64,000 nt of DNA from Thalassobacter stenotrophicus (GCF_001458315.1 NZ_CYRX01000007.1:32675-96674), one strand, 5' to 3'. Positions 53,852 to 63,783 are shown, counted from the stretch's first letter. Notes: generated from the sequence alone by a model not told the origin. A program made the numbers and translations.

Positions 53852-55828
53852 ATGTCCGACGCACCAGCCGTGAAAAAAGACCGCCCTTGGCTGTTTCGGA
53901 CGTATGCGGGGCACTCCACGGCGTCGGCCTCTAACGCGCTTTACCGCTCGAACCTGGCAAAGGGTCAGACAGGTTTGTCCGTGGCTTTCGATCTGCCGAC
54001 GCAGACCGGCTACGACAGCGACCACATTTTGGCGCGCGGTGAGGTCGGCAAAGTCGGTGTGCCCGTCAGTCACTTGGGTGACATGCGCACCTTGTTTCAG
54101 GACATTCCGCTGGAACAAATGAACACGTCGATGACGATCAACGCGACGGCACCATGGCTTCTGGCGCTGTATATCGCTGTGGCAGAAGAGCAGGGCGCAG
54201 ATGTGTCCAAGCTTCAAGGCACCGTGCAAAACGACCTGATCAAAGAATACCTCAGCCGTGGCACCTATATTTTGCCGCCTGCGCCATCGCTCAAGATGAT
54301 CGCGGATGTGGCCGACTATTGCTACACGAACGTGCCGAAATGGAACCCGATGAACGTGTGTTCCTATCACCTGCAAGAGGCCGGTGCGACGCCAGAGCAG
54401 GAGCTGGCCTTTGCATTGGCGACGGCAACGGCTGTGTTGGATGAACTGCGCCCACGCGTCCCGGCCGAAGACTTCCCCACGCTTGTTGGGCGGATTTCGT
54501 TCTTTGTGAACGCAGGTATCCGCTTTGTGACTGAGATGTGCAAAATGCGCGCCTTTGTCGATCTGTGGGATGAGATTTGCCGTGAGCGTTATGGCGTCGA
54601 AGATCCCAAGATGCGCCGTTTTCGCTACGGGGTTCAGGTGAACTCGCTGGGCCTGACTGAGCAGCAACCAGAAAACAACGTGTACCGGATCTTGATCGAA
54701 ATGCTGGCCGTGACGCTTTCGAAAAAAGCACGGGCACGTGCGGTACAATTGCCCGCTTGGAATGAGGCGTTGGGCCTGCCGCGCCCATGGGATCAGCAAT
54801 GGTCCCTGCGGATGCAGCAGATTTTGGCGCTAGAAACGGACTTGTTGGAATATCCTGATCTGTTTGACGGGAACCCGGCAGTTGATGCCAAAGTTGAGGC
54901 GTTGAAAGACGGCGCTCGGGCAGAATTGGCTAATCTGGATGCGATGGGCGGTGCCGTCGCTTCAATCGAATACATGAAATCCCGCCTGGTCGAGAGCAAT
55001 GCAGATCGCCTTAACCGGATTGAGCGCGGTGAGACCGTTGTCGTAGGCGTGAACAAGTATGAACAAGGTGAGCCTTCGCCATTGGTTGACGAAGAAGGTG
55101 GCATCATGGTCGTCGATCCCGCTGTTGAGCAGGAGCAGATTGACCGCTTGAACGCATGGAAAGACGCCCGCGATGCACAAGCAGTTGAGGCTGCTCTGGC
55201 GGACCTACGGGCTGCTGCACAGAGCGGGGAAAACGTCATGGTCCCCTCGATTGCTGCGGCAAAGGCCGGTGTGACCACGGGCGAATGGTCCGGTGTGATG
55301 CGCAAAGTACACGGCGAATATCGTGGTCCCACGGGGGTCTCCCGGTCGGTTTCCAACAAGACGGAAGGCTTGGATGATTTGCGGGCTTCTGTTGATGCCG
55401 TCAGCGACAAGCTTGGCCGCCGGTTGAAGTTCTTGATGGGTAAGCCGGGGTTAGATGGCCACTCAAACGGTGCTGAACAGATTGCTTTCCGCGCCCGTGA
55501 TTGTGGAATGGATATTGCGTATGAGGGCATTCGGCTCACGCCGGAGCAGATCGTAAAAGCGGCGCTTGAGGATGAGGCGCATGTTGTCGGCTTGTCGATC
55601 CTGTCGGGTTCGCATGTGCCGCTGATCGCGGATGTGATGGACCGGATGCGCGCGGCAGGTTTGGGCAATGTTCCCGTCGTTGTGGGGGGGATCATCCCCG
55701 ACGAGGATGCCGAAAAGCTGCGGTCCTTTGGGGTGGCACAGGTCTACACGCCCAAAGATTTTGAACTGAACCGGATCATGCAAGACATCGTCACTTTGGC
55801 AACGCCTGAGCCTGTCGCTGCCGAGTAG
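53852..55828 (+). CDS. ecm: Ethylmalonyl-CoA mutase (B12-dependent)
   Basis: A 658-residue adenosylcobalamin mutase that turns ethylmalonyl-CoA into methylsuccinyl-CoA. The N-terminal barrel has RPWLFRTYAGHSTASASNAL, GLSVAFDLPTQTGYDSDH and SMTINATAPWLLALY; the C-terminal B12 domain has KFLMGKPGLDGHSNGAEQIA (DxHxxG, the cobalt-ligand His) and GLSILSGSHVPLI. ATG 53852 has AGGAG 6 bp upstream. The Ecm subgroup is supported by ccrA nearby; methylmalonyl-CoA mutase is the close alternative. Confidence 0.94.
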   Translation: MSDAPAVKKDRPWLFRTYAGHSTASASNALYRSNLAKGQTGLSVAFDLPTQTGYDSDHILARGEVGKVGVPVSHLGDMRTLFQDIPLEQMNTSMTINATAPWLLALYIAVAEEQGADVSKLQGTVQNDLIKEYLSRGTYILPPAPSLKMIADVADYCYTNVPKWNPMNVCSYHLQEAGATPEQELAFALATATAVLDELRPRVPAEDFPTLVGRISFFVNAGIRFVTEMCKMRAFVDLWDEICRERYGVEDPKMRRFRYGVQVNSLGLTEQQPENNVYRILIEMLAVTLSKKARARAVQLPAWNEALGLPRPWDQQWSLRMQQILALETDLLEYPDLFDGNPAVDAKVEALKDGARAELANLDAMGGAVASIEYMKSRLVESNADRLNRIERGETVVVGVNKYEQGEPSPLVDEEGGIMVVDPAVEQEQIDRLNAWKDARDAQAVEAALADLRAAAQSGENVMVPSIAAAKAGVTTGEWSGVMRKVHGEYRGPTGVSRSVSNKTEGLDDLRASVDAVSDKLGRRLKFLMGKPGLDGHSNGAEQIAFRARDCGMDIAYEGIRLTPEQIVKAALEDEAHVVGLSILSGSHVPLIADVMDRMRAAGLGNVPVVVGGIIPDEDAEKLRSFGVAQVYTPKDFELNRIMQDIVTLATPEPVAAE

Positions 55829-55840
55829 GCTTGCGCCCCC

Positions 55841-56464
55841 GTGCCGCGCATGGCACGGAAAAGCATGGGTTTAGGCCTTCCATATGCGCGCCCCGGTCAG
55901 GTGATCGGGCTGTTGGGTGGGTCATTTGACCCGGCTCACGCGGGGCATGTGCATATCACACGTGAGGCGTTGAAACGCTTTGGCCTTGATCATGTTTGGT
56001 GGCTGGTCACACCGGGAAATCCGTTGAAATCGCGCGGCCCAGCGTCGCTTGAAGCGCGCTTGGCGCACGCGCGCAGCTTGATGCAGCACCCTCGTGTGAC
56101 AGTCACGGATGTAGAGGCGCAGCTAGGTACCCGCTACACCGCCGAGACCATTGCCGCCTTGCAGCTGCGTTATCCGGGCGTGCGTTTCGTTTGGCTGATG
56201 GGCGCAGATAACTTGGCGCAGTTTCACCGCTGGGAACGTTGGCGTGAGATTATCGAACGTGTTCCGCTCGGGGTGCTTGCCCGACCGGGCGACCGTATTC
56301 CAGCGCGCACATCAAAGGTCGCACAACTGTATGGGCAGTATCGTGTCCGCAAGCGGGATGCGTTTGGGCTGGGGGTTCATACCGCTCCTGCATGGAGCTT
56401 CGTCAACATCCCGATGCGACGCATTTCAAGCTCTGAAATCCGCGAAAAAGGCGAATGGGGCTAG
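55841..56464 (+). CDS. nadD: Nicotinate-nucleotide adenylyltransferase
   Basis: A 207-residue nucleotidyltransferase of NAD synthesis (NaMN + ATP). The [10 protein letters not shown] motif near residue 30 is the HxGH nucleotide-binding loop, followed by [12 protein letters not shown]; the C-terminus has [11 protein letters not shown]. The start is ambiguous: GTG 55841, ATG 55850 or ATG 55865. It follows ecm by 12 bp. It overlaps the convergent NDUFS4-like gene by 4 bp. Confidence 0.93.
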   Translation: MPRMARKSMGLGLPYARPGQVIGLLGGSFDPAHAGHVHITREALKRFGLDHVWWLVTPGNPLKSRGPASLEARLAHARSLMQHPRVTVTDVEAQLGTRYTAETIAALQLRYPGVRFVWLMGADNLAQFHRWERWREIIERVPLGVLARPGDRIPARTSKVAQLYGQYRVRKRDAFGLGVHTAPAWSFVNIPMRRISSSEIREKGEWG

Positions 56465-56772
56465 TGAGTCCAGACGCCGCGGCGGTTGGTCGCAAAGTTT
56501 TCACCGTATCCACCTGCGCGCACATTCGCGGCTCTGGCTTTGGGTTTTTGCACAACATAATCGAGGCCTTTTGACTTCGCGTAGGCCTCCGCAGCCTTTT
56601 GGCTGTCGAACGTCAGTTTGACTTGCGACTGGGTGTCTGACGATGAGGTCCACCCCATCAAAGGGTCTACTTCGCGGGCTGATGCGGGCGCATATTCCAA
56701 AACCCAAGACTTTGTTTTCGCGGTGCCGGATTGCATTGCTGTTCGTGCTGGGCAGTAGATGCGTGCGCGCAT
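56461..56772 (-). CDS. NDUFS4-like complex I accessory subunit
   Basis: A 103-residue protein of the ETC complex I (NDUFS4/18 kDa) family, found in Alphaproteobacteria and mitochondria. [48 protein letters not shown] and the [17 protein letters not shown] block are characteristic. It supports NADH dehydrogenase assembly or stability. It is a single gene convergent with nadD. Confidence 0.92.
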   Translation of the reverse strand: MRARIYCPARTAMQSGTAKTKSWVLEYAPASAREVDPLMGWTSSSDTQSQVKLTFDSQKAAEAYAKSKGLDYVVQKPKARAANVRAGGYGENFATNRRGVWTH

Positions 56773-56877
56773 GGGAAGCTCCTGTCGTCGTTGCGTCTCT
56801 TATCCTCCACATCGCACATCTGCGCAATAGATCGCGGTCGATCCGAGGCGGGATGTCACTGTTTATGTGGGGGGAGT

Positions 56878-56940
56878 GATTGTCAGTCGGGCTCGAGGGA
56901 GCGAGGGGTGGGGTGGGTGGTACGACCCCGACCGACAATC
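56878..56940 (+). other. Long hairpin with a G-quadruplex-type loop
   Basis: Arms 56878-56891 and 56927-56940 (14 bp, one A-C mismatch) close a 35-nt loop. The loop has GGG-N5-GGGG-T-GGGG-T-GGG (56897-56917), which fits the four-tract G-quadruplex rule. It is in the 396-bp gap upstream of uvrB, and no ORF covers it. Confidence 0.5.
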
Positions 56941-56957
56941 GATCTGCTGCTTGCCCG

Positions 56958-56965
56958 TTAACCAT
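56958..56965 (+). promoter_or_regulatory. CtrA half-site TTAACCAT
   Basis: An exact TTAACCAT match, 204 bp before the uvrB start and just after the G-rich hairpin. The distance is large, so its relevance to uvrB is uncertain. Confidence 0.3.
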
Positions 56966-57004
56966 AGACCTATCTAAAAGTTAGGTCGAGTATTTTTTCG
57001 CCCT

Positions 57005-57021
57005 AAAGTTGTAACAACTTT
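57005..57021. promoter_or_regulatory. 17-bp palindrome upstream of uvrB
   Basis: AAAGTTG-TAA-CAACTTT is a perfect 7-bp dyad with a 3-nt centre, in an AT-rich stretch unlike the surrounding GC-rich genes. It is a plausible repressor operator. I see no alphaproteobacterial LexA pattern (GTTC-N7-GTTC). Confidence 0.45.
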
Positions 57022-57079
57022 CTTAAAATTTGACTTAGTTTCGCAAGGTACCGAAATTACACGTATAAATTGGATTTTC

Positions 57080-57115
57080 GTCATGAATTTATATGAAATG
57101 GCAATAATTCATGAC
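57080..57115. promoter_or_regulatory. Inverted repeat GTCATGAATT / AATTCATGAC upstream of uvrB
   Basis: Two exact 10-bp arms (57080-57089 and 57106-57115), a 16-nt AT-rich spacer between them, 53 bp before the uvrB start. The length and spacing suit a dimeric regulator covering the promoter. Confidence 0.5.
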
Positions 57116-57168
57116 CTTGAATTGCGCTATGATCGCCTCAATTTGGGAGTTGTAAGAGGAATCATGGC

Positions 57169-59325
57169 ATGACCGACGTAACGATTGAAGCTCCCCGCGC
57201 GAAGCTTGAGGGTGGCAAACGCTTTGTGATGGCGACTGAGTTCTCACCGGCAGGGGACCAGCCGACAGCCATCAAAGAGATCAGCCAAGGTGTTCTTTCG
57301 GGTGAGCAGGATCAGGTTCTGCTCGGCGCGACAGGCACGGGCAAGACCTTTACGATGGCAAAGGTTATTGAAGAAACCCAGCGCCCTGCGATCATTCTGG
57401 CCCCTAACAAGACGCTCGCCGCGCAGCTCTATGGGGAGTTCAAAGGCTTCTTTCCGGATAACGCAGTAGAATACTTCGTCAGCTACTATGACTACTACCA
57501 GCCCGAGGCATATGTTGCGCGCTCGGATACTTACATCGAAAAAGAAAGCCAGATTAACGAACAAATTGACCGCATGCGCCACTCTGCGACGCGAGCGCTG
57601 TTGGAGCGTGATGATGTGATCATCGTCGCGTCGGTATCTTGTATCTACGGTATCGGATCGGTCGAGACGTATGGTGCCATGACCATGGATTTGGTTGCCG
57701 GCGATGAATACGACCAACGCAAAGTCATGGCCGATCTGGTGGCCCAGCAATATCGGCGCAACGATGCATCGTTCCAACGGGGCAGTTTTCGCGTGCGTGG
57801 CGATAGTCTTGAGGTGTGGCCCGCTCACCTTGATGACCGTGCTTGGAAGTTATCATTCTTTGGGGATGAGTTGGAGGCGATCACGGAATTTGATCCTCTT
57901 ACTGGCGCAAAAACAGGTTCTTTCGACAAGATCCGTGTGTATGCCAACAGCCACTATGTGACCCCACGTCCGACCATGCAGCAGGCGGTCAAGGGCATCA
58001 AATCTGAGCTGCAAATGCGGCTTGATCAGTTGGTGGGTGAGGGCAAGTTGTTAGAGGCGCAGCGTCTAGAGCAACGCACGAAATTCGATCTTGAGATGCT
58101 AGAGGCTACGGGTGTCTGCAATGGTATCGAAAACTATTCTCGCTATCTGACAGGGCGCGCGCCGGGTGAGCCGCCCCCCACGTTGTTCGAATATATCCCT
58201 GATAATGCCATCGTCTTTGCCGATGAATCTCACGTTTCTGTGCCCCAAATCGGCGGCATGTACAAAGGTGACTATCGGCGCAAATTTACTTTGGCAGAGC
58301 ACGGTTTCCGGCTGCCATCATGCATGGATAACCGTCCCCTCAAGTTTGAGGAATGGGATGCGATGCGGCCGCAGTCGGTCTTTGTTTCGGCCACGCCAGC
58401 CGCTTGGGAGATCGAACAAACAGGTGGGGTATTCACCGAACAGGTGATCCGTCCGACGGGCCTGTTGGATCCGCTGGTAGAGATCCGGCCGGTCGATATG
58501 CAGGTGGACGACCTGCTGGATGAGGTGCGCCGCGTGACAGCGGCAGGCTACAGGACGCTGGTGACGACGCTGACCAAGCGCATGGCCGAAGACCTGACCG
58601 AGTATATGCACGAGCAGGGTATCAAAGTCCGCTACATGCACTCCGATATCGACACGATTGAGCGGATCGAAATCTTGCGTGATTTGCGGCTGGGTGCGTT
58701 TGACGTGCTAATCGGCATCAACCTTTTGCGCGAGGGCTTGGACATTCCCGAATGTGGGCTGGTTGCTATTTTGGATGCCGATAAGGAAGGTTTTTTGCGA
58801 TCCGAGACGTCGTTGGTGCAGACAATCGGGCGTGCCGCGCGAAATGCGGATGGCCGCGTGATTATGTACGCGGACCGGATCACTGGCTCAATGGAGCGCG
58901 CCTTGCGCGAAACCGAGCGGCGTCGCAACAGGCAGATGGCCTACAACGAAGAACACGGTATCACACCCGCGACGGTGAAAAAGAACGTCGAGGACGTGTT
59001 GGCGGGGCTTTATCAGGGTGATGTCGACATGAACCGCGTCACCGCAACGGTTGATGCTCCCATGGTTGGTGCGAACCTTCAGGCGCATTTGGATGGGCTG
59101 CGCGTGGATATGCGCAAAGCGGCTGAGAACCTTGAGTTCGAAGAAGCGGCGCGACTGCGCGATGAAGTAAAACGGCTTGAGGCTGTGGATTTGGCTGTGT
59201 CAGACGATCCTTTGGCGCGTCAGTCTGTGATTGATAAGGCTGTCGCGGATGCCACCAAGATGTCTGGTCGCTCAACGGCTGGTCGGCCCGGGCAGCGCGG
59301 AGGGGTGAAGCGTCGCGGCAAATAG
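57169..59325 (+). CDS. uvrB: Excinuclease ABC subunit B
   Basis: A 718-residue nucleotide excision repair helicase-like protein. Walker A is [19 protein letters not shown], the beta-hairpin region is [15 protein letters not shown], the DEAD-type box is [19 protein letters not shown], the motif VI region is [18 protein letters not shown], and the UVR domain is at the C-terminus ([20 protein letters not shown]). Length and motifs are complete. The ATG is preceded by AAGAGG. It is separated from upstream genes by a structured 396-bp gap. Confidence 0.98.
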   Translation: MTDVTIEAPRAKLEGGKRFVMATEFSPAGDQPTAIKEISQGVLSGEQDQVLLGATGTGKTFTMAKVIEETQRPAIILAPNKTLAAQLYGEFKGFFPDNAVEYFVSYYDYYQPEAYVARSDTYIEKESQINEQIDRMRHSATRALLERDDVIIVASVSCIYGIGSVETYGAMTMDLVAGDEYDQRKVMADLVAQQYRRNDASFQRGSFRVRGDSLEVWPAHLDDRAWKLSFFGDELEAITEFDPLTGAKTGSFDKIRVYANSHYVTPRPTMQQAVKGIKSELQMRLDQLVGEGKLLEAQRLEQRTKFDLEMLEATGVCNGIENYSRYLTGRAPGEPPPTLFEYIPDNAIVFADESHVSVPQIGGMYKGDYRRKFTLAEHGFRLPSCMDNRPLKFEEWDAMRPQSVFVSATPAAWEIEQTGGVFTEQVIRPTGLLDPLVEIRPVDMQVDDLLDEVRRVTAAGYRTLVTTLTKRMAEDLTEYMHEQGIKVRYMHSDIDTIERIEILRDLRLGAFDVLIGINLLREGLDIPECGLVAILDADKEGFLRSETSLVQTIGRAARNADGRVIMYADRITGSMERALRETERRRNRQMAYNEEHGITPATVKKNVEDVLAGLYQGDVDMNRVTATVDAPMVGANLQAHLDGLRVDMRKAAENLEFEEAARLRDEVKRLEAVDLAVSDDPLARQSVIDKAVADATKMSGRSTAGRPGQRGGVKRRGK

Positions 59326-59330
59326 CGGCG

Positions 59331-60176
59331 CTAGCGTCTTACGAGGGCCGCCCCCGTGCCTGCGATCAAAATAACTGCTAGTCCGACCCATGTCAGCATG
59401 TCGGGCAGAGTGGCAAATACGACCGCACCCAGTGCAGTGGCCGCTACGATCTGGAAGTAGACAAAAGGCGCCAGTGCGGATGCGGTTGCACGTCCGTAGG
59501 CCACGATCAGCAACATGTTGCCCGCTGCCGAAAAGCCAGCGGAGAGAAACGTGAGCCCCGCGATAGGTGCCGAGAATGCCGGCAATGAGGGCATGCCGAC
59601 GGGGGCAAGTAGGATACTGCCGACCAGCAGTTGGCTCAAAAGCAGATGCGGGGCCGGGGCGACAGGGGCCAGCCACTTTGCAGTGGTTAAAAAGGCACCA
59701 TAGAACACACCGGCTTGGACGGCGAACAGCAAGCCAACGCTCATGTTCGGGCCGGGTTGGACCACCAGTAAAACGCCGAGAAAACCGAGGATCACCAGTA
59801 AAAAACGCTGCGGTGAAAAGGGTTCGTTCAAGAGCCAAACAGAAAGCATGTAGCTAACTGCAGGGCCGATGAAAAAGGCACCAAAGACGCTTGCTATAGG
59901 TTCTGTTTTGAGGGCTGTGAGAATGCTGAGAATGCCACCCGAGATCAGCCCGCCACGGAGCCAGATGCGCGAGTCTAGCATCAACTTTAGAGGGGGCGCT
60001 TGGCGGAGCACGATGAACGCGAGGGCCGCACCAAGGAAAAAACGACTCCAAGCGATGAAGCCAGTGTCAATGCCATACCACGCCATGAGCAGTTTGCCCG
60101 CCGTGTCCCCCATGGGAATGAAGGACATGCCAAGCAGCATTAGCCCGACTGCGCTTAGAGGAATTCGTGCATTCAT
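59331..60176 (-). CDS. EamA/DMT-family transporter
   Basis: A 281-residue membrane protein with ten predicted helices in two EamA repeats: PMGDTAGKLLMAWYGIDTGF then RFFLGAALAFIVL in the first, and VQAGVFYGAFLTTAKWLAP and SALAPFVYFQIVAATALGAV in the second. DMT carriers export or import small metabolites; the substrate is unknown. The start MNARIPLSAVGL at 60176 was chosen from the family over the 10-residue-longer frame. Convergent with uvrB (5 bp apart). Confidence 0.88.
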   Translation of the reverse strand: MNARIPLSAVGLMLLGMSFIPMGDTAGKLLMAWYGIDTGFIAWSRFFLGAALAFIVLRQAPPLKLMLDSRIWLRGGLISGGILSILTALKTEPIASVFGAFFIGPAVSYMLSVWLLNEPFSPQRFLLVILGFLGVLLVVQPGPNMSVGLLFAVQAGVFYGAFLTTAKWLAPVAPAPHLLLSQLLVGSILLAPVGMPSLPAFSAPIAGLTFLSAGFSAAGNMLLIVAYGRATASALAPFVYFQIVAATALGAVVFATLPDMLTWVGLAVILIAGTGAALVRR

Positions 60177-60278
60177 GGCGTAGCCGTAGCAGGCGTGGGG
60201 CCACATGCAAGGCCATGATTTCGGGTGGTGGGTCGGAGCTTTTCGTTTAGTGTGGTGTCAGGATAACAAGGCTAGTTA

Positions 60279-61718
60279 ATGGACCGACGTTTCTTTTTGC
60301 ATGGGCTATTCGCAAGCGTAGCGGGGCCCGGATTGGCCAATAGCCCCGCGCAGTCGGTGCGCCCTGCAATGCGGCCCGATGGGACGTTGCCCAGTGCGCA
60401 GGAGCTGGTCCGTGCGTCGAAACTGTCCGGGCAAACCTCATTGGTTTTTTCCGACCTTAAAGATGGGCGCATTCTGGCGTCATCCTCACCCCTGCGCGCC
60501 CTGCCACCGGCGAGTGTGGCAAAGGCTTTGACCGCGCTTTATGGGCTGGAGCGATTGGGTTCGGAATTCCGTTTTGAAACGCGGCTTGGCTATGCGGGCA
60601 CGTTGATCGATGGTCGGCTTGAGGGGGATTTGGTGCTGTTGGGTGGCGGTGATCCTACTCTTACGACAGATGATTTGGCGCATCTGGCAGCACAGGCCAA
60701 GGCGGCTGGTCTGCGCGAAGTCACAGGGCGCTTGCTGGTTTGGGGGGGGCATTTACCACAAAGCGATATGATTGACGCAAGCCAGCCTGATCATGTCGGC
60801 TACAACCCGGCCGTTTCGGGCATAAACCTTAATTTCAATCGCGTGCATTTTGAATGGCGGGCGGGGCAGTCAGGGTATGAAATCTCGCTACAGGCGCGCA
60901 CAGCGCGCTATCGGCCGAGTGTGCAAGGCATTGCGATGGATGTCGTGGACCGATCTGCCCCGGTATTCGCCTATCGGGATATGCCAGAGCAAGAGCAATG
61001 GTCAGTCGCGCGCGGTGCGCTTGGTAAAAAAGGCGGGCGCTGGTTGCCGGTTCGAGTGCCGATTGCTTATGCCGCAGATGTCATGACAACGCTCTTGCGA
61101 TCGCACGGAATTGTCGCGAATGGGTATGCTGAAGCCACATCCGTGCCATCAATAGATGTGCTTTCGACAGTTCAAAGCCGCCCCTTGGAAGAGATTTGTG
61201 CAGACATGTTGAAATACTCCACCAATTTGACAGCCGAGTGTGTGGGCTTGGCGGCTTCGGGCGCATCAAGTCTGCGGCAAAGTGCTGAGGCGATGTCGGC
61301 ATGGGTAGAGCAGGAATTCGGTGCGCGTCGTATGGATCTTGTGGATCACTCTGGCTTGGGTGACGCAAGCCGAGTAGCTGCGCGTGATGTTGTAAAAGTG
61401 TTGGCATCGGATAAAGCGCAAAACCGATTGCGCCCGATCTTGAAGCCTTTCAAATTGCGCGACGGTGATGATGCGGAAGCATATGACGTGAAAGCCAAAA
61501 CCGGAACGTTGAATTTCGTAAGTGGCTTGGCTGGGTATGCCGATTTTCCGGGTGACTCTGAGCGCTCAGTGGCATTTGCAATATTCTCGGCAGATTTGCC
61601 AACGCGAGGTCAGCTTTCCAAAGCAGAGCGTGAACGGCCCCCCGGTGGGCGCGCTTGGTCGCGCCGCGCGCGCGTTTTGCAGTCGCGCCTGATCCGCCGG
61701 ATTGGTGCCGCGAAGTGA
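60279..61718 (+). CDS. dacB: D-alanyl-D-alanine carboxypeptidase/endopeptidase (PBP4, DacB)
   Basis: A 479-residue peptidase S13 enzyme trimming peptidoglycan cross-links. It starts DRRFFLHGLFASVAG, which looks like a twin-arginine signal. The three penicillin-binding motifs are SVAK (Ser79-Lys82), YSTNLTAECVG (SxN) and VKAKTGTLN (KTG). Family length is normal. The stop TGA is shared with the trmL start as GTGA, so the two are translationally coupled. Confidence 0.93.
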   Translation: MDRRFFLHGLFASVAGPGLANSPAQSVRPAMRPDGTLPSAQELVRASKLSGQTSLVFSDLKDGRILASSSPLRALPPASVAKALTALYGLERLGSEFRFETRLGYAGTLIDGRLEGDLVLLGGGDPTLTTDDLAHLAAQAKAAGLREVTGRLLVWGGHLPQSDMIDASQPDHVGYNPAVSGINLNFNRVHFEWRAGQSGYEISLQARTARYRPSVQGIAMDVVDRSAPVFAYRDMPEQEQWSVARGALGKKGGRWLPVRVPIAYAADVMTTLLRSHGIVANGYAEATSVPSIDVLSTVQSRPLEEICADMLKYSTNLTAECVGLAASGASSLRQSAEAMSAWVEQEFGARRMDLVDHSGLGDASRVAARDVVKVLASDKAQNRLRPILKPFKLRDGDDAEAYDVKAKTGTLNFVSGLAGYADFPGDSERSVAFAIFSADLPTRGQLSKAERERPPGGRAWSRRARVLQSRLIRRIGAAK

Positions 61719-62179
61719 CCAACCGTCCCAAAGTCGTTCTAGTTGCTCCCGAAATCCCGGGCAACACGGGTGCAATTGGTCGAACCTGCGTCGCCCTCGA
61801 TATGGAACTGATCCTGATTAAGCCTTATGGGTTTGAATTATCTGATAAAACTGTGCGTCGTGCAGGCTTGGACTATTGGAAACATGTCGATCTGACCGAG
61901 TTCGACACATGGGAACATTTCATTGCTGCGCGTCAGCCCCGGCGCGATGTGACTTTCTTCTTCGAAGACTTTGGGCCGCAATCCATCTACGATGTCGCTT
62001 TTCCGGAAAATCCCTATCTTGTTTTCGGCCGCGAGACGAAAGGCCTGCCCAAGGAGTTGCTCGTGGGAGCGGAAGAGCAGGTCGTGAATTTACCAATGCG
62101 ATCTGAGCATATCCGCTCTCTCAATCTCGCCAACACTGTGACCGCAGTTGCCTATCAGGTTCTACGTGGAGCGTTTTAG
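61715..62179 (+). CDS. trmL: tRNA (cytidine/uridine-34-2'-O)-methyltransferase TrmL
   Basis: A 154-residue SPOUT methyltransferase that 2'-O-methylates the wobble base of certain leucine tRNAs. Motifs: PEIPGNTGAIGRTC, FGRETKGLPKEL and the knot region RSLNLANTVTAVAYQVL. I chose the GTG at 61715 that overlaps the dacB stop (GTGA), giving the normal family length; an ATG 20 codons earlier lies inside dacB. The stop overlaps the convergent DUF1217 gene. Confidence 0.94.
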   Translation: MTNRPKVVLVAPEIPGNTGAIGRTCVALDMELILIKPYGFELSDKTVRRAGLDYWKHVDLTEFDTWEHFIAARQPRRDVTFFFEDFGPQSIYDVAFPENPYLVFGRETKGLPKELLVGAEEQVVNLPMRSEHIRSLNLANTVTAVAYQVLRGAF

Positions 62180-62970
62180 CGACCGCCCAATAGGACCAAA
62201 GCGTTGGCCGCTGGAGAATTGATCCCGCTGCTGCCTTCGATTGAACTGGATACCAAAAACCGTTGGATCAATAGCTCAGACCTTTCTGGGCTCCCTAAAT
62301 CTGCGGGATCCGATGTGCCCAAAACGCTTTCCGCTCGTATCTGAATCTCTTCTAGTTGGCGGTCGATCGGCAGGCTCCCGAAACTTGTGGGGAGGTTGAG
62401 AGCCCCTTCGAATACAGCCCTCAGGGGTGGTGTGCCAAGAATTGTGAACCACTTGGTGGTTTGCGAAGTTGAGGCCTCCGCAAGTTCTCCGATCTCACGA
62501 CGCATGTTGAGCGCAAGGCGCATGTCGTCGTTCGTTTGCCCTACGGCTGTTTCAAAACTCCGGTCAGTGAATTTCGCGGCAATTTCGTTTGGAAAGGTTG
62601 AGAGAGCAGTGTTTGGCGTATCAAAATCGCCAAAGCCGAATGCCTTTGACAGAGCAAGATAGCGTTTGTCAGATAGCTTATTGGCAAGGGCATCATCATC
62701 CGTCGTGCCTTCCTCTAGCACTGTTTTGATGAAGTACTTGTTGCCTATATCGTCATCGAGACCAAAAGCGCCCAGAGCGACCCTGAGGAGGCGAAAGTCA
62801 CCCACGAGTTGCTCTGGTGTTTTTATGTCGCCTATCTTTTCGCGAAAATAATCGAGATCGCGCTTGGTTTGTCCGCTAGCGGCATAAGTTTCTCTTTGCG
62901 ACTCTTCGGTCCGCTGCAAAATTTGCCAGCCCGCTATGCCACCCACCGGAATGATGGGTTGAAATGTCAT
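62176..62970 (-). CDS. DUF1217 flagellar-associated protein
   Basis: A 264-residue protein of the DUF1217 family, found next to flagellin-regulation genes in Rhodobacteraceae. Start MTFQPIIPVGGIAGWQILQR, then VGDFRLLRVALGAFGLDDDI with NKYFIKTVLEEGTTDDDALA, typical of the family. It is mostly helical and soluble. It overlaps flbT by 4 bp, so it is probably co-expressed with flaF-flbT. Its molecular role is not established. Confidence 0.88.
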   Translation of the reverse strand: MTFQPIIPVGGIAGWQILQRTEESQRETYAASGQTKRDLDYFREKIGDIKTPEQLVGDFRLLRVALGAFGLDDDIGNKYFIKTVLEEGTTDDDALANKLSDKRYLALSKAFGFGDFDTPNTALSTFPNEIAAKFTDRSFETAVGQTNDDMRLALNMRREIGELAEASTSQTTKWFTILGTPPLRAVFEGALNLPTSFGSLPIDRQLEEIQIRAESVLGTSDPADLGSPERSELLIQRFLVSSSIEGSSGINSPAANALVLLGGR

Positions 62971-63371
62971 GACGCCTGTACTGCCAAGAGCCGCTCTTCG
63001 CGATCCAAGAGAGATCTGAGCGTCTTTAGTGCGGGGTAGTAGTTGGCATCCACGAGGTGGCCGGTCGCAATCGCAAGGATTTCGCGGCTGTCAGGATCTT
63101 TGAAAACTTGGCTCAATTGTTCAACGCCCGTGAGCAATTGCCGGCGCCCTATCTCTACGTCAACGTCACCCGACAAAATCAATTGGGTAATATAGCAGAT
63201 ACGTTTGACCGGCGTGTTGGCTTCTTCGGGATGAATGGCGTCGCGAAGTCGCAGAATATTCGCGTTTGGCGAGACGATGTTGATGCGTGACCGCCGCTCC
63301 CCATTTTCGATTACGGCGCCATTTATCAAGACGCGTTCACGGGGGCTGAGTTTTAGGACAAGACCAGACAT
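62967..63371 (-). CDS. flbT: Flagellin mRNA regulator FlbT
   Basis: A 134-residue protein. In Caulobacter FlbT binds the flagellin mRNA leader and represses its translation when assembly is incomplete. MSGLVLKLSPRERVLINGAV, then IENGERRSRINIVSP is the family start; the C-terminus is helical. The start ATG shares one base with the flaF stop (TAATG). Confidence 0.94.
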   Translation of the reverse strand: MSGLVLKLSPRERVLINGAVIENGERRSRINIVSPNANILRLRDAIHPEEANTPVKRICYITQLILSGDVDVEIGRRQLLTGVEQLSQVFKDPDSREILAIATGHLVDANYYPALKTLRSLLDREERLLAVQAS

Positions 63372-63745
63372 TACGAGGCCTCCTGTGCGTTCAGGCCGCC
63401 CATAATGGCTGCGTTGATATCAATTAGTGGTTGGACGCTGGCGTCTTGGGAAAAGACCTTGCTGCTATGTTGCGCAACAAATTCAGCCAAGTAGAACAAT
63501 CGTGCGCGGAGGTCTTTGGGCAGTTGATTGTCATCATCTGCGACCAATGCTGCGATTTCGGTCCAGAGGCGTCGGTTATCATGCATAGCGGCGGCTTTGT
63601 AGCCGAGCGGCAGGCGTTTGCCGCTTTGAACCTCTGTCAACATCTTGGTTACATGGGTAAATGCCGCAAACTCGATCCGTTTTGGATCGTTGGTCAGAGC
63701 GTTCTGAGGGGCATAGGCTGATTTTGCGAGTGCGTGGGGGGTCAC
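63371..63745 (-). CDS. flaF: Flagellar biosynthesis regulator FlaF
   Basis: A 124-residue helical protein; FlaF promotes flagellin production and acts against FlbT. Visible features are the pattern AKSAYAPQNALTNDPKRIEF, RRLWTEIAALVADDDNQLPK and LRARLFYLAEFVAQHS. The start is GTG at 63745. It lies 78 bp after the flagellin stop on the same strand, the usual fliC-flaF-flbT order in the Rhodobacteraceae. Confidence 0.93.
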   Translation of the reverse strand: MTPHALAKSAYAPQNALTNDPKRIEFAAFTHVTKMLTEVQSGKRLPLGYKAAAMHDNRRLWTEIAALVADDDNQLPKDLRARLFYLAEFVAQHSSKVFSQDASVQPLIDINAAIMGGLNAQEAS

Positions 63746-63783
63746 GGCGGGTTCTCCAATCTCGTGTACGTAGCGTAAAGGGA

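Noticed and set aside
53786..54799. 337-aa open frame on the minus strand inside ecm
   Set aside because: Antisense to the mutase barrel; composition typical of a shadow frame.
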